DNA of 55,740 bases, taken from positions 1-55,740 of the forward strand of contig JAQBUE010000009.1 of NCBI GenBank assembly GCA_027624045.1. The letters run 5' to 3'. Numbering within the stretch: position 1 is the stretch's first letter; every line of letters starts with the position of its first letter. The notes below the pieces were generated by a model, which saw only the letters and a list, made by a program, of their open reading frames with translations, was not told the DNA's origin and searched no databases. A program made the translations under genes and the position numbers. The DNA is from Acidobacteriota bacterium (GTDB taxonomy: Bacteria; Acidobacteriota; Terriglobia; Bryobacterales; UBA6623). Below, in pieces: positions 17,269 to 26,587 of the stretch.

Positions 17269-18609
17269 CTACCGCACCGCGTGGGAGACTAAGCGGCTGT
17301 GAACCGAGGCCGGAGCCTCCGCGGTGACCTTTGAGCCATCCTCGCGGTCGGCCCGCTCGATGATCCTGCCGTGCGAGTAGAGAAACGAAAGCTTGTCGCC
17401 TTCGTCATGGCGGAATAGATAGCTCACGGTTGAAAGCTCGTCTCCGGGCAGGTGACGGTCGATCGCATCCACGAGAGCGGCCAACCCAGTGCGTTTGAGG
17501 GCCGATAGTTCAACCGTAGCTAGGTGCGCGCCCGCATTCGTCTCGCCGGCGTGAATCAGACCGGCTTCGCTGCTTGGGATGCGATCCGTCTTGTTCAGCA
17601 CGAGAATCTGGGGCGTATCGAGCGCGTCGAGGTCCTTGAGAACCTTGTTGACCTCGCGGATGTATTCCGAGCGGTTCTCACTCGACGCATCGACGACGTG
17701 CAAACACATGTCCGCCTCGGTGACTTCCTCCAGCGTTGCTCGAAAGGCGCGCACCAGCCCCACCGGCAATTGGCTGATGAAACCCACCGTGTCAGACAGC
17801 AAGACGCGCCGCCGAGACGGCAGGTCGAGCGCCCGGATCGTAGGATCGAGTGTCGCGAACATGCGGGCGTCGGTGAGCACATTGCCTTCTGTCAAGGCGT
17901 TGAAGAGTGTCGACTTGCCGGCATTGGTGTAACCGACAAGGGCCACGGTCGATAGCGGCACCGCGTCACGTTTGCTGCGCTGGCGGCCACGGTGCGCGCG
18001 GACGTTTTCGAGTTCCTCTTCCAGCTTCGCGATGCGTCGGCCGATGCGCCGCCTGTCGGTCTCTAGCTGCGTCTCACCGGGACCGCGCGTGCCGATGCCG
18101 CCGCCAAGCCGCGACATCTCGGTTCCTCGGCCCGTCAAGCGCGGAAGCAGGTACTGAAGCTGCGCCAGCTCCACCTGAAGGCGACCTTCCCGCGAGCGGG
18201 CATGGCCGGCGAAGATATCGAGGATGAGCTGTGTTCGATCGAGAACGCGGCAGTCGAGCTGCTTCTCTAGATTGCGAAGTTGTGTGCCGCTCAGTTCGTG
18301 TCCGAAGAGAACAAAGTCCGCGCCGCACTCCTCGACCGCCAGACGGATCTCATCCACCTTGCCGCGCCCGATGAGAGTGGCCGGATTAGGCCGCTCGCGT
18401 ACCTGCAGATACGCACCGGCAACCTCCGCGCCGGCGCTCCCCGCCAACTCGGCCAACTCGGCGAGAGACTGCTCCACCTGCTCTTGCGCCTCGGCTTGGC
18501 TCAGCTCGTCACGCTTCCCTTTCAGGGCCAATCCGGCGAGGATGCACTTCTCCCGCAGGGCATGTGTGGACCGGCCTCGGCCGCTCTTAGTGAGATGTTC
18601 GCCCGTCAT
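17269..18609 (-). CDS. hflX: GTPase HflX
   Basis: 446 aa ribosome-associated GTPase that splits stalled or heat-damaged 70S particles. An N-terminal HflX domain (GAYLQVRERPNPATLIGRGK, then DFVLFGHELSGTQLRNLEK) and the signature LPRLTGRGTEMSRLGGGIG precede a coiled coil. G1 is GYTNAGKSTLFNAL, G3 is DTVGFI, G4 is NKTD. The ATG at 18609 has GAGGGTGAGCC upstream. It follows hfq on the same strand, the order known from enterobacteria (hfq-hflX), so co-transcription is likely. Confidence 0.94.
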   Translation of the reverse strand: MTGEHLTKSGRGRSTHALREKCILAGLALKGKRDELSQAEAQEQVEQSLAELAELAGSAGAEVAGAYLQVRERPNPATLIGRGKVDEIRLAVEECGADFVLFGHELSGTQLRNLEKQLDCRVLDRTQLILDIFAGHARSREGRLQVELAQLQYLLPRLTGRGTEMSRLGGGIGTRGPGETQLETDRRRIGRRIAKLEEELENVRAHRGRQRSKRDAVPLSTVALVGYTNAGKSTLFNALTEGNVLTDARMFATLDPTIRALDLPSRRRVLLSDTVGFISQLPVGLVRAFRATLEEVTEADMCLHVVDASSENRSEYIREVNKVLKDLDALDTPQILVLNKTDRIPSSEAGLIHAGETNAGAHLATVELSALKRTGLAALVDAIDRHLPGDELSTVSYLFRHDEGDKLSFLYSHGRIIERADREDGSKVTAEAPASVHSRLVSHAVR

Positions 18610-18733
18610 GGCTCACCCTCGGGTGACAAGCTTCATTGTAGGCAGGGGTCTCGGAGGCCGCGTGCCCTTCCGCACAGGTCGCGGAGTCGCGCCTTGCAGC
18701 AGGATTGAGTTTCGAGTCGCGGGCCGCCGGGCT

Positions 18734-19066
18734 TCAGCCCGAGCTCGCAGCCGGTTCCGCGACGCCCAACACAGGTTTCTCTTCCAACTGTTCTGACGAA
18801 GGCCGCTGGCTCAGCGGCGCGTGTTGGGACTCGGAAGCGCGAGGGGAACTCGGACCGTAGTGCGGCTGCTTCGAGGTTACGACGGTCGAGATGGCGTGTT
18901 TGAAGATCAACTGCTCCTGGTGGTTCGTCTCGAAAACGACGCAGTACTTGTCGAAGCCCTTAACGCGTCCAGAGAGCTTCACGCCACTGGTGAGGTAGAT
19001 CGTAACAGGGAGTCTGTCTTTGCGGGCATTGTTGAGAAAGCCGTCTTGCAAGTTTTGACTGGACAT
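18734..19066 (-). CDS. hfq: RNA chaperone Hfq
   Basis: Sm-like hexameric RNA chaperone that pairs sRNAs with mRNAs. The Sm1 motif [20 protein letters not shown] and GFDKYCVVF, and the Sm2 motif IFKHAISTV (usually YKHAIST), are intact. [13 protein letters not shown] matches the N-terminal helix. I use the ATG at 19066 (MSSQNLQDG, 110 aa); the ATG at 19075 is a close alternative, and the track start at 19237 is not credible. The ~45-residue tail after Sm2 is polar and disordered. A 5-bp hairpin (CGGGC-TTCA-GCCCG) spans the stop codon. Confidence 0.93.
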   Translation of the reverse strand: MSSQNLQDGFLNNARKDRLPVTIYLTSGVKLSGRVKGFDKYCVVFETNHQEQLIFKHAISTVVTSKQPHYGPSSPRASESQHAPLSQRPSSEQLEEKPVLGVAEPAASSG

Positions 19067-19265
19067 AGGGGTCATCCACTGTCTCGGGCAGTTCAGATAG
19101 GAGCTGCTGCCGCTAGAATATCCAGGGACGAAAAAAAGAGCGTAGCCGCCCCCAGCCAACGTCCTGTCATTGTACGGGAATGGCGCGGCAGGCCGCAACG
19201 CAACCGTAACGTTCAACCGCAGCCGATGTCGGCGCAATGCGAAGTAACGCCGGGAGGGGTTCCCC

Positions 19266-20159
19266 CTACGTCTTCACTTCCACGCCGGCCCACTCTTCCA
19301 ACAATTTGACCGCGGCGCAGAAGTCTTCGTCGCCGTGCCCCTTGGCGACACTCGCGCCGAAGAGTTCATGGACAAGCGAGGTAGCGGGAAGCGGGACGTT
19401 CATCTCGTTGCCGGAATCGAGCATCAGGCCGATATCCTTGTGCATCCATTTGAGAGGGAAAGCGGCTTTGAAGTCCCGAGCGAATATGTACGGAGCCTTG
19501 AAGCTGATCAGGCCCGCTTTGGCGGCGCTGGCATTGAGGATCTCAAACATCAGTTCCGGCTTGACGCCGGCCTTGGTCGCGAGGACCATCCCCTCAATGA
19601 AGCCCTGCATCATATTCGCAAGCACGAGGTTCTGCGACAGCTTGGCGTGCAGACCCATGCCCTGCGAGCCGCAGTAGAAGAGAGCTTGTCCCATCGGCAG
19701 GAAATTTTCACGAACGCTCTCGAAGACCTTTTTCTGGCCACCGATCATGAACGTCAACGTTCCGCCGATCGCGCCGGGAGTTGATCCTGTACACGGCGCG
19801 TCGAGATACTTCGCCTTGGCCTTCTCGATGACCTTCGCGATGCGCCGCGCCACGGTAGGAGCGATTGTGCTGCAATCGGCCACGACCGCTCCGGGCCTGA
19901 TGCCTTCGACGACGCCGTTCTTGCCGGTTAGCACTGATTCCGACATTGCGGAATCGCCAACGCATAAAAACACACAGTCAGCGAATTTGCCGACGGCTTT
20001 GGGCGTCGCGCAATAGCGAGCGTTCTTATACTCGGCGGCGAGCTTTTTCGCTTTCGTCGAAGTGTGGCTCCAGACAGCCACGTCGTGTCCCGCCTTGAGA
20101 AGGTTGACGGCCATGGGGCCGCCCATGAGTCCGAGTCCAAGAAACCCAAGTTTAGCCAT
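19266..20159 (-). CDS. Beta-hydroxyacid dehydrogenase (tartronate semialdehyde/glyoxylate reductase-like)
   Basis: 297 aa of the 3-hydroxyisobutyrate dehydrogenase family. The start is the ATG at 20159, with GGCAGGAG 8 nt upstream. The Rossmann motif is [22 protein letters not shown]. The substrate-site signature [19 protein letters not shown] and the catalytic Lys segment [18 protein letters not shown] are present. The family reduces tartronate semialdehyde, glyoxylate or succinate semialdehyde, or oxidises 3-hydroxyisobutyrate. The divergent neighbours (a glyoxylate/hydroxypyruvate-reductase type and glycerate kinase) favour tartronate semialdehyde to glycerate, but this is inference. Confidence 0.85.
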   Translation of the reverse strand: MAKLGFLGLGLMGGPMAVNLLKAGHDVAVWSHTSTKAKKLAAEYKNARYCATPKAVGKFADCVFLCVGDSAMSESVLTGKNGVVEGIRPGAVVADCSTIAPTVARRIAKVIEKAKAKYLDAPCTGSTPGAIGGTLTFMIGGQKKVFESVRENFLPMGQALFYCGSQGMGLHAKLSQNLVLANMMQGFIEGMVLATKAGVKPELMFEILNASAAKAGLISFKAPYIFARDFKAAFPLKWMHKDIGLMLDSGNEMNVPLPATSLVHELFGASVAKGHGDEDFCAAVKLLEEWAGVEVKT

Positions 20160-20228
20160 AAGTGATGCTCCTGCCATTCGGGCCGGGCCCGTTGCGAAGT
20201 CCCCAATTGTAAGCCTTCGAAAGGCTGT

Positions 20229-20243
20229 GAGACAATGTGTCTC
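20229..20243. promoter_or_regulatory. Perfect palindrome GAGACA-ATG-TGTCTC before the hydroxyacid dehydrogenase
   Basis: A 6-bp perfect inverted repeat with a 3-nt spacer, ending 2 nt before the ATG at 20246, in the 86-bp region between two divergent glyoxylate-metabolism genes. It is either an operator for a dimeric regulator or an mRNA hairpin hiding the start site. No Shine-Dalgarno is seen at this start. Confidence 0.4.
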
Positions 20244-20245
20244 CC

Positions 20246-21220
20246 ATGAAACCTCGCGTCTTGGTCACCAAAAGAATCTATCCGTCAGCGGTCGAGTATC
20301 TTCGTCAGCACGTCGACGCTGAGTATCACGAGTCCGATGACGGCTACGGCGCCGAGCAGTTATTGGAGCATCTCACCGGCAAGCAAGCCGTCGTCAGTCA
20401 GCTCACTGACAAGTTTAGCGCTGACGTCATTGCCGCGCTGCCGGACCTGAAAGTCATCTCGAACGTCGCGGTGGGCTATGACAATATTGACATCGCGGCA
20501 GCCACCCAGCGGCGCATCGTCGTCACGAATACGCCGGACGTGCTGACGGATACGACGGCGGATTTCGCGTTCACCTTGTTGATGGCAACGGCGCGGCGAT
20601 TGGTCGAGGCGGATAAGTATCTACGGGTGGGCAAGTGGACGCAGTGGCGCATCGATTTGCTGACCGGCCACGACATTCACCACGCCACGCTCGGCATTTT
20701 GGGTATGGGGCGGATCGGCCAGACGCTGGCACGGCGGGCGCGTGGTTTCGAAATGCGCGCTATCTACAGCGATGTACAGCGCGCGGCGCCCGAGCTTGAG
20801 CGGGAATTACAGCTTGAGTACCTGCCGTTCGACAGCGTGCTCGAGCAGTCCGATTTCATCAGCGTTCACGTGCCGCTGCTCGCCGCCACACGTCACCTGC
20901 TCGGCGCCGAGCAATTCGCGCGCATGAAGAAGAACGCGATCCTGATCAACACCTCCCGCGGACCCGTGGTCGACGAAGCCGCTCTGGCCGATGCGCTTGC
21001 GGCGGGGGAAATCGCGGGCGCAGGGCTCGATGTGTTCGAGCGCGAGCCTCAAGTTGAGCCGCGTTTGCTCGATATGGATAACGTGGTTCTGGCGCCCCAC
21101 ATCGCCAGTGCTTCGGTCGATACGCGAACGAAGATGTGCGTCATGGCGGCGGAGAACTGCGTGACGGCGCTGGCGGGCACTCGGCCTCCGAACCTTGTCA
21201 ATACGGCGGTTTTCGAATAG
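20246..21220 (+). CDS. D-isomer 2-hydroxyacid dehydrogenase (glyoxylate/hydroxypyruvate reductase)
   Basis: 324 aa, using the ATG at 20246 rather than the track GTG nine bases earlier. The substrate domain has SNVAVGYDNIDI, the signature of GyaR/GHRB-type enzymes. The NAD(P) fold is LGILGMGRIGQTLARRARGF. Catalytic residues: Arg in INTSRGPVVDEAALADAL, Glu in AGLDVFEREP and His in LAPHIASAS. The product, D-glycerate from hydroxypyruvate (or glycolate from glyoxylate), is the substrate of the glycerate kinase encoded 40 bp downstream. Confidence 0.92.
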   Translation: MKPRVLVTKRIYPSAVEYLRQHVDAEYHESDDGYGAEQLLEHLTGKQAVVSQLTDKFSADVIAALPDLKVISNVAVGYDNIDIAAATQRRIVVTNTPDVLTDTTADFAFTLLMATARRLVEADKYLRVGKWTQWRIDLLTGHDIHHATLGILGMGRIGQTLARRARGFEMRAIYSDVQRAAPELERELQLEYLPFDSVLEQSDFISVHVPLLAATRHLLGAEQFARMKKNAILINTSRGPVVDEAALADALAAGEIAGAGLDVFEREPQVEPRLLDMDNVVLAPHIASASVDTRTKMCVMAAENCVTALAGTRPPNLVNTAVFE

Positions 21221-21260
21221 CCGGTATCTACCCAGAGATGACCGGCATGAAGCTAGCCCC

Positions 21261-22556
21261 ATGAAGCAGACTCTGCGTGAACTGTTTCTCACGACGCTCG
21301 GCGACCTGTCGCTCGAGCGGGTCATACCGCGTAAGATCTCCTGCGAAGGCGGAGTCCTGCGCTTCGGCGACGAGGAGATCGCGCTCGATGCCTATAAGAA
21401 GATCATCGGCATTGCGATCGGAAAGGCGGCTTTCCCGATGGCGCGGAGCTTCTCGGAGATCGTCCATCCAAGGATAGTTACAGGCCTCGCGGTGAGTTCA
21501 GAGCCGCCGGCGGGGTTGCCCTACTACGTGGGTTATCAGGGCGGACATCCCTATCCTGACATTCAAAGCGTGCGGGCGGCCGAGGTTGCGCTCGAAGCAT
21601 TGAGCGACCTCAAACCGCATCACCTTGTTGTCTATTTGCTGTCGGGCGGCGGCTCGGCGATTTGCGAAAAGCCGATCTCGGACGAAATCTCGCTCGAAGA
21701 CTTGCGTGAGTTCTACCGTGTCCTCGTAACTTGCGGCGCCGATATCGTACAGATGAACGTGCTGCGAAAGCACTTCTCGGCGATTAAGGGCGGACGTCTC
21801 GCGGGCATGGCTTTTCCCGCGAAACAAGCGACGTTTTATGTTTCGGACGTCCCTCCCGACAAGCCCTCGACGGTTGCCTCGGGACCCACAATGCCCGATG
21901 AATCGACCGTGGCGGACGCGGGCGAGATTGTCGAGGAGCTCGGAATCCTGGAGCGGCTTCCGGCACCGATTCGAAGTTTCTTCCACGACCAGCGAATTCC
22001 CGAAACTCCGAAGCCCGATCACGAATCATTTCGAAACAATTCGTGGTTCTGCCTGCTCGACAGCCGTGACGCACTGGCGAGCCTCACACAGGGCGCGAAG
22101 AGTCAAGGGTGGGTGGTGGAGACGGACGTCTCCGTCGATGATTGGCCACTTGAAAAAGCCGTCGACCACTTGTTGACGAAACTACGAGCGATGCGCGACG
22201 CCTACCCCGGGCGGACCGTGGCCTTGCTCACGGCGGGCGAACTGAGCTGCCCCGTGGTCGGCGATGGAAACGGTGGCCGAAATCAAGCGTTCGTTCTCGC
22301 CTGCGTTCCGAAGATCGCAGGCGAGAACATAGCGATACTGAGCGCCGGCACCGACGGGATTGATGGAAATTCGCCCGCGGCCGGAGCCGTGGCGGATGGA
22401 GTGACACTTGATCAAGGACACCGGCAACGCATGAATCCTGAGGACTACACGCGCCGGTCCGACTCGTATCACTACTTCAAGCGGCTAGAGGAGGACATCA
22501 CAACCGGCCGAACGGGCAACAATGTCCGTGACCTGCGAATCCTCGTCGCATGGTAA
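21261..22556 (+). CDS. Glycerate 2-kinase (MOFRL family)
   Basis: 431 aa from the ATG at 21261 (MKQTLRELFLTTLGDLSLER). GCK-type kinases phosphorylate D-glycerate to 2-phosphoglycerate, feeding lower glycolysis. The DUF4147 N-domain shows IAIGKAAFPMA, YLLSGGGSAICEKP (phosphate loop) and NVLRKHFSAIKGGRLA. The C-terminal MOFRL domain shows LTAGELSCPVVGDGNGGRNQ and LSAGTDGIDGNSPAAGAVAD. Same-strand and 40 bp from the 2-hydroxyacid dehydrogenase, so probably one operon. Confidence 0.92.
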   Translation: MKQTLRELFLTTLGDLSLERVIPRKISCEGGVLRFGDEEIALDAYKKIIGIAIGKAAFPMARSFSEIVHPRIVTGLAVSSEPPAGLPYYVGYQGGHPYPDIQSVRAAEVALEALSDLKPHHLVVYLLSGGGSAICEKPISDEISLEDLREFYRVLVTCGADIVQMNVLRKHFSAIKGGRLAGMAFPAKQATFYVSDVPPDKPSTVASGPTMPDESTVADAGEIVEELGILERLPAPIRSFFHDQRIPETPKPDHESFRNNSWFCLLDSRDALASLTQGAKSQGWVVETDVSVDDWPLEKAVDHLLTKLRAMRDAYPGRTVALLTAGELSCPVVGDGNGGRNQAFVLACVPKIAGENIAILSAGTDGIDGNSPAAGAVADGVTLDQGHRQRMNPEDYTRRSDSYHYFKRLEEDITTGRTGNNVRDLRILVAW

Positions 22557-22665
22557 GTCGAATGGACAGTCGGATTTCTCCGCCGTATCCTTCGAAGGGC
22601 TTGAACTTGATCACCGAAAAGAACGGGGTGGTCGAAACTTGGGAAGAACCCTGACCGACTCGTCC

Positions 22666-22878
22666 CTACTCGGCGCCCCGGGGCAGTACGTTGACGGCCT
22701 GTAAGCCCTTCGGGCCCTGCTGTACGTCAAACTCGACTTCCGACCCCTCTTGGAGACTGCGATATCCGTCACCTTGAATAGCCGAAAAATGTACGAACAC
22801 ATCCTCTCCGCTTGCGCGCTGGATGAATCCGAAACCTTTTGCATCGTTGAACCACTTAACTGTGCCTTGCTCTCTCAC
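22666..22878 (-). CDS. Cold-shock domain protein
   Basis: 70-aa single CSD that binds single-stranded nucleic acid through RNP1 (KGFGFIQR) and RNP2 (VFVHFSAI). [15 protein letters not shown] and [16 protein letters not shown] are canonical. The start is a GTG with AGGAG 7 nt upstream. The ~200-bp non-coding region upstream may hold a long 5' leader, as in many cold-shock genes, but no specific element is identified. Confidence 0.95.
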   Translation of the reverse strand: MREQGTVKWFNDAKGFGFIQRASGEDVFVHFSAIQGDGYRSLQEGSEVEFDVQQGPKGLQAVNVLPRGAE

Positions 22879-23085
22879 TTCAAAACTCCTAATTGCTGAT
22901 CGCTGCTGAGGGCTCGATCCGGGCTGCTCAATCTATCGCCGGCGAATTCGGTGGCCGCGAAAAGGCTTCCTTCGATTCCGCGAGAAACAATCGGGCAGCT
23001 CCGTGCGAACTGCTTTCAGTCTCGGATATTATCGCACATGGCGACAATTATTAGTCGTCTTCCGAGGGGCTAAGGTTTCGGGAGA

Positions 23086-24999
23086 CTACGGCGTGCCGAC
23101 GGTGAACTGCAGATTCGCGGTTCCATTCGCCTCGACCTGGACGGTCTTTTCCGATGTGATGTCCCCGCTCTGGATACGCACGACATGACTACCAGGTGTG
23201 AGCTTAAGGAAGGCGTTCGTCTTTCGGGCCTGCTTGACGCCGTCCACAAAAATATCCGCCCCGCTGGGCGTGCTCGACACCATGACTGTGCCAACGATGG
23301 GGTCCGGCTTGAAACTCACGTCCAAGGCGGTTCCCTCTGAGCGGAAGGAGCGGCGAGCCGGGAAGTGTCCGACGATCGACGCTACGGCGGTGTGATCGCC
23401 GGCGGGCAACTCTAACTGACAGGGCGCCAGACACGCCCATCGCGGCTCGTTATCCACTACGACCTTGGCTCCTGACGGCTGGCTGCTGAATGACACCATT
23501 GCCAACACCGCCGGCGTGGGAGCGGGCTTTGGCTGCACCTTTTTCGCGGCAGCAGGAGGCTTGGGTTTGGGTTCGACCACGGGAGGAGTCGCCGCACGTG
23601 TCGCTGGTTCGGCTGGTGGCGGTGCCTCGACGGTCTCATTCGCCTGCGGTACGGCTGGCGTCGAAGCCGGATCGGCAGTCGAACCGGTTACATCGGGAGC
23701 GATACTGGTATCCGTGGGAGCTGTGGTCGGCGAGGAGCCGATCCCCTCATCCGGCGGCGCGATGCCGGCTATTCCATCCTCGGTCTGAAATAGCCCCAGC
23801 AACGCCATCGTCTGATTGACGATCGAAGGGTCGAGCACCACCACCGTGATGGCGACCCCGAGCACCGCGGCGAGCATATATTCCAGCCATACTCTGGAGC
23901 GATTTTTCTGCTTCGGAATTGCCTGATCCGCTGCCACCTCTATTCCGAAGGCGTTGGTTCCGAGCGGCGGCAGGGTCTGCTGCCGCGCCGACGCGGCGGA
24001 TGTCTTCTCCTGGTCCTGCTTCAAGCTCGACGCGTCGACGAAAACAGTCTCTTCCTCTTCGGCGCTGATGCCGCTCCCTGGCCGCACGGCCGCGGTTTCC
24101 TGTAACTCCGCAATCATGGTCGCCGGCGGAGGCTGGCGGGCCGTCTTGAGAGGCGTCGCATTGACAGGGGGTTTTACGACGACGCCGGTAAGACACTCCG
24201 ACAGACCCTCCGCAAACTCCCTGCAAGTATCAAACCGCTGTTCAGCGCTCTTTGCCAAGCCTTTGGCGATGATCTCATCGAGATTCTCGGGCAACTCCGC
24301 GTTGATCTCGCGTGGGCGGGTCGGCTGTTCGGAGACGATCTTGAATATGACCGCGGTGAGGCTGTCTCCGGTGAAGGGCTTGCGCCCCGTCACGAGTTCG
24401 TAGGCGATCACGCTCAACGAAAACTGATCAGAGCGGCCGTCGATGGTCTCGCCCCGCACTTGCTCCGGCGACATGTAACTTGGCGTGCCCATCACGGTGC
24501 CGGTCTGGGTCATCGTTGACGACGCAATGCGGGCAATCCCGAAGTCGGTGACCTTGATGTCCCCTTCGGGCGTCACGAGGATGTTGGCGGGCTTGATGTC
24601 GCGGTGAACGATCTCTCGGGCGTGCGCGTAGTCGAGCGCCGCGGCCATCTGCTCAACCAGACGAACAACGTTGGAGAAGTCTCTCACCTCTCCCGCGTTC
24701 ATCAAGCTTTCGAGAGTGCGCCCTTCGACGAACTCCATCGTAATGTAGGCAACGCCGCCCTCTTCGGCGATGTCGTAGATGGTGACGATACCCGGGTGGG
24801 AGAGCCGACCGGCCGATTGAGCTTCACGGAACAGGCGGTCGCGCAAGCCCTGTGTCTCGTCGGGTGCGGCCCGCTCGGCGAGCTTGATCGTCTTGATCGC
24901 GACGTCGCGGCCAATGCGCGGATCGTGCGCGCGGTAGACAATACCCATCGCGCCGCGGCCCAGTTCCGAGACAATTTCGTAGCGTCCGATGCGATCCAT
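23086..24999 (-). CDS. Membrane serine/threonine kinase with C-terminal PEGA domains
   Basis: 637 aa. A Hanks-type kinase domain occupies about residues 1-270: Gly-loop LGRGAMGIVYRA, VAIK Lys at 36, HRDIKPANIL at about 132-140, DFG at 152-154 and the activation end GTPSYMSPEQ. An acidic/Gln-rich linker leads to one membrane helix (about 373-391), then a Pro/Ala/Thr-rich stalk. Two tandem PEGA domains follow (about 500-570 and 573-637; VSFSSQPSGAKVVVDN, then VMVSSTPSGADIFVDG). The kinase is therefore cytoplasmic and the PEGA part extracytoplasmic, where it may bind envelope ligands. Confidence 0.93.
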   Translation of the reverse strand: MDRIGRYEIVSELGRGAMGIVYRAHDPRIGRDVAIKTIKLAERAAPDETQGLRDRLFREAQSAGRLSHPGIVTIYDIAEEGGVAYITMEFVEGRTLESLMNAGEVRDFSNVVRLVEQMAAALDYAHAREIVHRDIKPANILVTPEGDIKVTDFGIARIASSTMTQTGTVMGTPSYMSPEQVRGETIDGRSDQFSLSVIAYELVTGRKPFTGDSLTAVIFKIVSEQPTRPREINAELPENLDEIIAKGLAKSAEQRFDTCREFAEGLSECLTGVVVKPPVNATPLKTARQPPPATMIAELQETAAVRPGSGISAEEEETVFVDASSLKQDQEKTSAASARQQTLPPLGTNAFGIEVAADQAIPKQKNRSRVWLEYMLAAVLGVAITVVVLDPSIVNQTMALLGLFQTEDGIAGIAPPDEGIGSSPTTAPTDTSIAPDVTGSTADPASTPAVPQANETVEAPPPAEPATRAATPPVVEPKPKPPAAAKKVQPKPAPTPAVLAMVSFSSQPSGAKVVVDNEPRWACLAPCQLELPAGDHTAVASIVGHFPARRSFRSEGTALDVSFKPDPIVGTVMVSSTPSGADIFVDGVKQARKTNAFLKLTPGSHVVRIQSGDITSEKTVQVEANGTANLQFTVGTP

Positions 25000-25226
25000 G
25001 GAGCGGGGGAAACAACAGCCGAAGATACGTACACCACTTTATCACGGAAGCAGCCCGAAGTTTCCCTCTCGCGGTACGTCAGTTCAGCCAGAAAGCGCAA
25101 GCCAGGTGCTTCAGACGGGCCGCGTAATCGACCGGAATGTGGGGAACTTCCGATTCTTCGACTCGGCGTTTTACGTCCGTCTGGGCGGGTCTGCGATTCG
25201 AGGGCATTGTGGCACTTACAGTCCCA
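25000..25226. other. Gap between the cytochrome gene and the kinase gene
   Basis: 227 bp with only short ORFs. It should hold the kinase promoter (minus strand) and the 3' end of the cytochrome transcript. No convincing element was found. Confidence 0.3.
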
Positions 25227-26525
25227 CTACAAAGTTTTCAGATATTCAACAAGATCCCAACGCTGGTCATCACTGAGGGCGGATCCAAACGTGTGCCCGG
25301 CATTTGAGTTTCCCCTCACTGAGGTGTCGAGAAGCGACGTGTGTTCGCCCTGGCTCGTGTCGAGGCCGACGTGTGCCGGGTCGAACTCCCGGCTGCCGAC
25401 ATGGAACATCTTGCTACGCTGCTCAGTCGGAAGGAGCAACTCGTAGAGATTAGGGACCGAGCCGTTGTGAAGATACGGCGCCGTCGCCCAGATACCCGCC
25501 AGAGGCCCCGCCTTATACGAGAGAACTCTTGCCTGTTCGCGATCATCGCGGAAGCCGCTGTGTTCGAGTTGTTCTAGTTCGGACAGACCCAGTTCCGCGA
25601 ACTGTCGTTTCATCACTTCCTGGAAGACCACCTTGCTGAGAGGGCCGGTCAGCGCGACGTCGGTCCCGGCGACTTCGGTGAGAGGGCCGGTATTCGCGGT
25701 GCGGATCGAGAAGTCCAGTATGGCTTGAGAGTCGGTGCCAAGGGCCGTGAAAGGCACCATCGTAATAGGGATAAACCGGCGGCCATATTCGTTGTCACTC
25801 GTCAGCGGATAGGGTGGAGCCGCCGAGTGGCAAGCCGAGCACCCCGCCGCTTCGCTTTCGAAGAGGGCCTTGCCTCTGGCGGCTCTTTCTCGATCGACGG
25901 CGCCGAGAATGTGCTCCGGCCAGCGGGGAGGTTCCAACGATTCCAACTGCATTTCGAGCAGGAACAAGTTGTGCACGTCCGCGCTTGACTTGAAGCGATC
26001 AGCCGGGGCGCCGGTTAGTGTGAGTTGAGCGAATACGCCAAGGACTTCGCCGATGTTCCGCAAGAGGGGGATATGCACCGTGCCGTTCCACTGCACCCAT
26101 TCGAGCTGAGGCGTGTTCCAAAGAAAGGGATAGCTGACGGGAGCGTTGGGAACGCGAACGTTTTCCGGCATTCCGAGCGCGGTCCCGACGACCTCGTTGG
26201 TGAGGATGCCGAAGGCGTCGAGACGCCCGAATCCGTACGGACTCGGGGAGCGGCTTCGTTGGAACGAGGCCGTGATCCCGCTTCGAGATTGCCTGGAGGC
26301 CGACGGTACTCCCGCCCGGTCCACCGCCAAGCCGGTCCGCAAGACGCCAGCCCCCACCAAACAACCTAAGAAAAGCAAACGCCGCTGGATGGATGGTTTC
26401 GTCGTTGGCGATCCGGCCAAGCGGCACGAGCCGGAGCCCGCAACTCCAGTCGCCCTACGGGCTCCTTCCGTAGCGGGCAGCGGCCCATGATTACCGATGC
26501 AAGAGGATCGTTCTACTTTGCACAA
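25227..26525 (-). CDS. Cytochrome c, diheme peroxidase/RoxA-like, N-terminal half missing
   Basis: The region from about residue 95 (SPYGFGRLDAFGILTNEVVG, NTPQLEWVQWNGTVHIPLL, RNIGEVLGVFAQ) to the end matches the C-terminal half of large diheme cytochromes related to RoxA and CcpA. It includes one heme site, CSACH at 229-233, and the late signature GIWATAPYLHNGSVPNLYEL. Those proteins are usually 600-700 aa with a second, earlier CxxCH, which is absent. The track start is TTG; a more plausible start lies just before RRLLFLGCLVGAGVL, a signal-like segment. A parallel frame (minus 25999-26427) keeps plausible coding just upstream, so a frameshift is possible. Treat as truncated. Confidence 0.6.
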   Translation of the reverse strand: MCKVERSSCIGNHGPLPATEGARRATGVAGSGSCRLAGSPTTKPSIQRRLLFLGCLVGAGVLRTGLAVDRAGVPSASRQSRSGITASFQRSRSPSPYGFGRLDAFGILTNEVVGTALGMPENVRVPNAPVSYPFLWNTPQLEWVQWNGTVHIPLLRNIGEVLGVFAQLTLTGAPADRFKSSADVHNLFLLEMQLESLEPPRWPEHILGAVDRERAARGKALFESEAAGCSACHSAAPPYPLTSDNEYGRRFIPITMVPFTALGTDSQAILDFSIRTANTGPLTEVAGTDVALTGPLSKVVFQEVMKRQFAELGLSELEQLEHSGFRDDREQARVLSYKAGPLAGIWATAPYLHNGSVPNLYELLLPTEQRSKMFHVGSREFDPAHVGLDTSQGEHTSLLDTSVRGNSNAGHTFGSALSDDQRWDLVEYLKTL

Positions 26526-26587
26526 TCAGGGGATCTTTCTAAATTGCGTTGACACGAACCTTTGGTGGTAGAACTTTCGATGCTATG

